Positions 20,492 through 21,031 of a DNA stretch of 21,031 bases are shown in pieces. The stretch is from a virus. The stretch is taken from positions 1 through 21,031 of the IMG/VR virus record IMGVR_UViG_3300038435_000069; one strand, 5' to 3'. The position numbers and the translations under genes were made by a program. Under the pieces are notes generated by a model. It searched no databases, had not been told where the DNA came from, and saw only the letters and a program-made list of their open reading frames with translations. Position 1 is the first letter of the stretch, and each line of letters opens with the position of its first letter.

Positions 20492-20525
20492 GGCCCTCGG
20501 TCCACCGCCCCCCGGACCGAGGGCC
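20492..20525 (+). other. Perfect 12-bp hairpin in the leader of the rightward operon
   Basis: GGCCCTCGGTCC (20492-20503) and GGACCGAGGGCC (20514-20525) form a perfect 12-bp stem with a 10-base loop. It ends 5 bases before the GGAGG ribosome site of the 103-aa gene. No T run follows, so it is not a normal terminator. It may control translation, pause polymerase or act as an antitermination or processing site. Confidence 0.65.
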
Positions 20526-20539
20526 GCACGGAGGATGGA

Positions 20540-20851
20540 ATGTCGGTTCACATGAACATCACCGCTGCTGACCCCGCGCTCTCCGATTGGATCGAGCACG
20601 ACGGCGGCGATTGTCCTTTGCCCTATGAGACGCTGGTCAACCTCAAGTTCCGCAGCGGGCTGATTGAGAACAAGCCCTGCTTCGCCGGCTTCTGGCGGAC
20701 TGGTGGCCCGCGCAATTGGTGGCGTCGTCGCACCGGACCGATGCTGACCTGGACGGACCAGTCTCGGAACGACTGCATCACGCATTACCGCCTCGTGCCG
20801 GTCACGCTGACCGACGTCGTGCGCCTCTCGCCGACGAGCATCGCGGCATGA
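20540..20851 (+). CDS. Small phage protein of the rightward operon (103 aa)
   Basis: The 103-aa protein has a motif pattern known from small phage proteins: W-I-E-H-D-G-G-D-C-P (17-26), then a beta segment (LVNLKFRSGL), a Trp-rich middle (GGPRNWWRRRTGPMLTW) and the strand DCITHYRLV. The start ATG has GGAGG 5 bases upstream. It is the first gene behind the distal repressor-controlled promoter, so it should be made early after induction. The function is unknown. Confidence 0.8.
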   Translation: MSVHMNITAADPALSDWIEHDGGDCPLPYETLVNLKFRSGLIENKPCFAGFWRTGGPRNWWRRRTGPMLTWTDQSRNDCITHYRLVPVTLTDVVRLSPTSIAA

Positions 20852-20882
20852 CCTCCATTTCTAATCCAGCAGGAGAAAATTG

Positions 20883-21031
20883 ATGATCTACAAGGGCAAG
20901 CATACTGGCGATCTGATCCTCAAGAAGGGCGCCGATGCCTCGGCGCTGACCAGCGTCGGCGGGTCCGTCTACGTCAGCGAGAACGCTCAGTTCGATGCCT
21001 CGGCGCTGACCAGCGTCGGCGGGTACGTCGA
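20883..21031 (+). CDS. Repeat protein with 20-residue units (partial)
   Basis: The gene starts at ATG 20883 with AGGAG about 8 bases upstream and leaves the window after 49 full codons. After MIYKGKHTGDLILKKGA come 20-residue units: ADASALTSVGGSVYVSENAQ and then FDASALTSVGGYV. Regular short repeats with the pattern A-L-x-x-V-x-G-x-V-x-V are typical of beta-solenoid proteins of the leucine-rich or pentapeptide-like kind found in phages. It is the second gene of the rightward operon. How long the repeat domain is cannot be seen. Confidence 0.8.
   Translation, partial: MIYKGKHTGDLILKKGADASALTSVGGSVYVSENAQFDASALTSVGGYV
20933..21031 (+). repeat. 60-base tandem repeat in the repeat-protein gene
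   Basis: A 32-base stretch beginning at 20933 recurs exactly at 20993, one unit of 60 bases later, followed by near-identical sequence. The near-perfect DNA identity means recent duplication or gene conversion. The array runs past the window end, so copy number is unknown. Confidence 0.85.

Noticed and set aside
1-21031. Diversity-generating retroelement, as in BPP-1, which has a similar head module
   Set aside because: No reverse transcriptase motif (such as YxDD) and no adenine-biased template/variable repeat pair is visible in this window.
1-21031. Integrase gene or attachment site expected for a temperate phage
   Set aside because: No tyrosine or serine recombinase motif and no tRNA-linked repeat was seen; it may lie outside the window.

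Overview
The window is part of a temperate, short-tailed (podovirus-like) phage or prophage. High GC, the gene families and ATGA/TGATG-coupled gene packing suggest an alphaproteobacterial host, probably of the Sphingomonas group; this is inferred from protein character, not from a database search. No integrase, attachment site, tRNA or host gene is visible, so prophage and free phage cannot be told apart.

Layout. Almost everything is on the minus strand and is read from right to left. The switch is at 18905-19889: a Cro-like gene (minus) diverges from an S24-type CI repressor gene (plus) across a 73-base operator region. From cro an early operon of 18 genes runs to 8991 with no gap longer than 3 bases. 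It encodes a peptide deformylase, a winged-helix protein, a CII-like regulator, a GP88-family protein, a Cys-rich NUMOD-like protein, a DNA methyltransferase, a RuvC-like resolvase, a VRR-NUC nuclease, a RecD/Dda-type helicase, a RepA-like hexameric helicase and several unknowns. The 3' end of the RepA-like gene carries a dense set of TGTCCGG repeats around an AT-richer stretch, a candidate replication origin. A Rho-independent terminator at 8903-8944 ends this block.

The late operon follows, also on the minus strand (8714 to the left edge): a small beta-rich protein, TerS, a 175-aa protein, TerL, three small related proteins ending in LGG, portal, a 141-aa protein, a Bbp19-like protein, a scaffold-like protein with RTX-type nonapeptides, the major capsid protein, an 85-aa protein, a terminator, and the N-terminus of a Pro/Ala-rich protein that leaves the window. 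The portal is of the T7 gp8/head-tail connector type, which supports a short tail.

Right of cI lie two minus-strand genes for a secreted protein and a 59-aa two-helix membrane protein, then a second operator pair at 20404-20442. Its sequence and 24-base spacing match the pair at cro/cI, and it overlaps a plus-strand promoter with the same design. The repressor therefore probably silences two lytic promoters: one leftward (cro, replication, then late genes) and one rightward (a 103-aa protein and a repeat protein that runs off the right edge).
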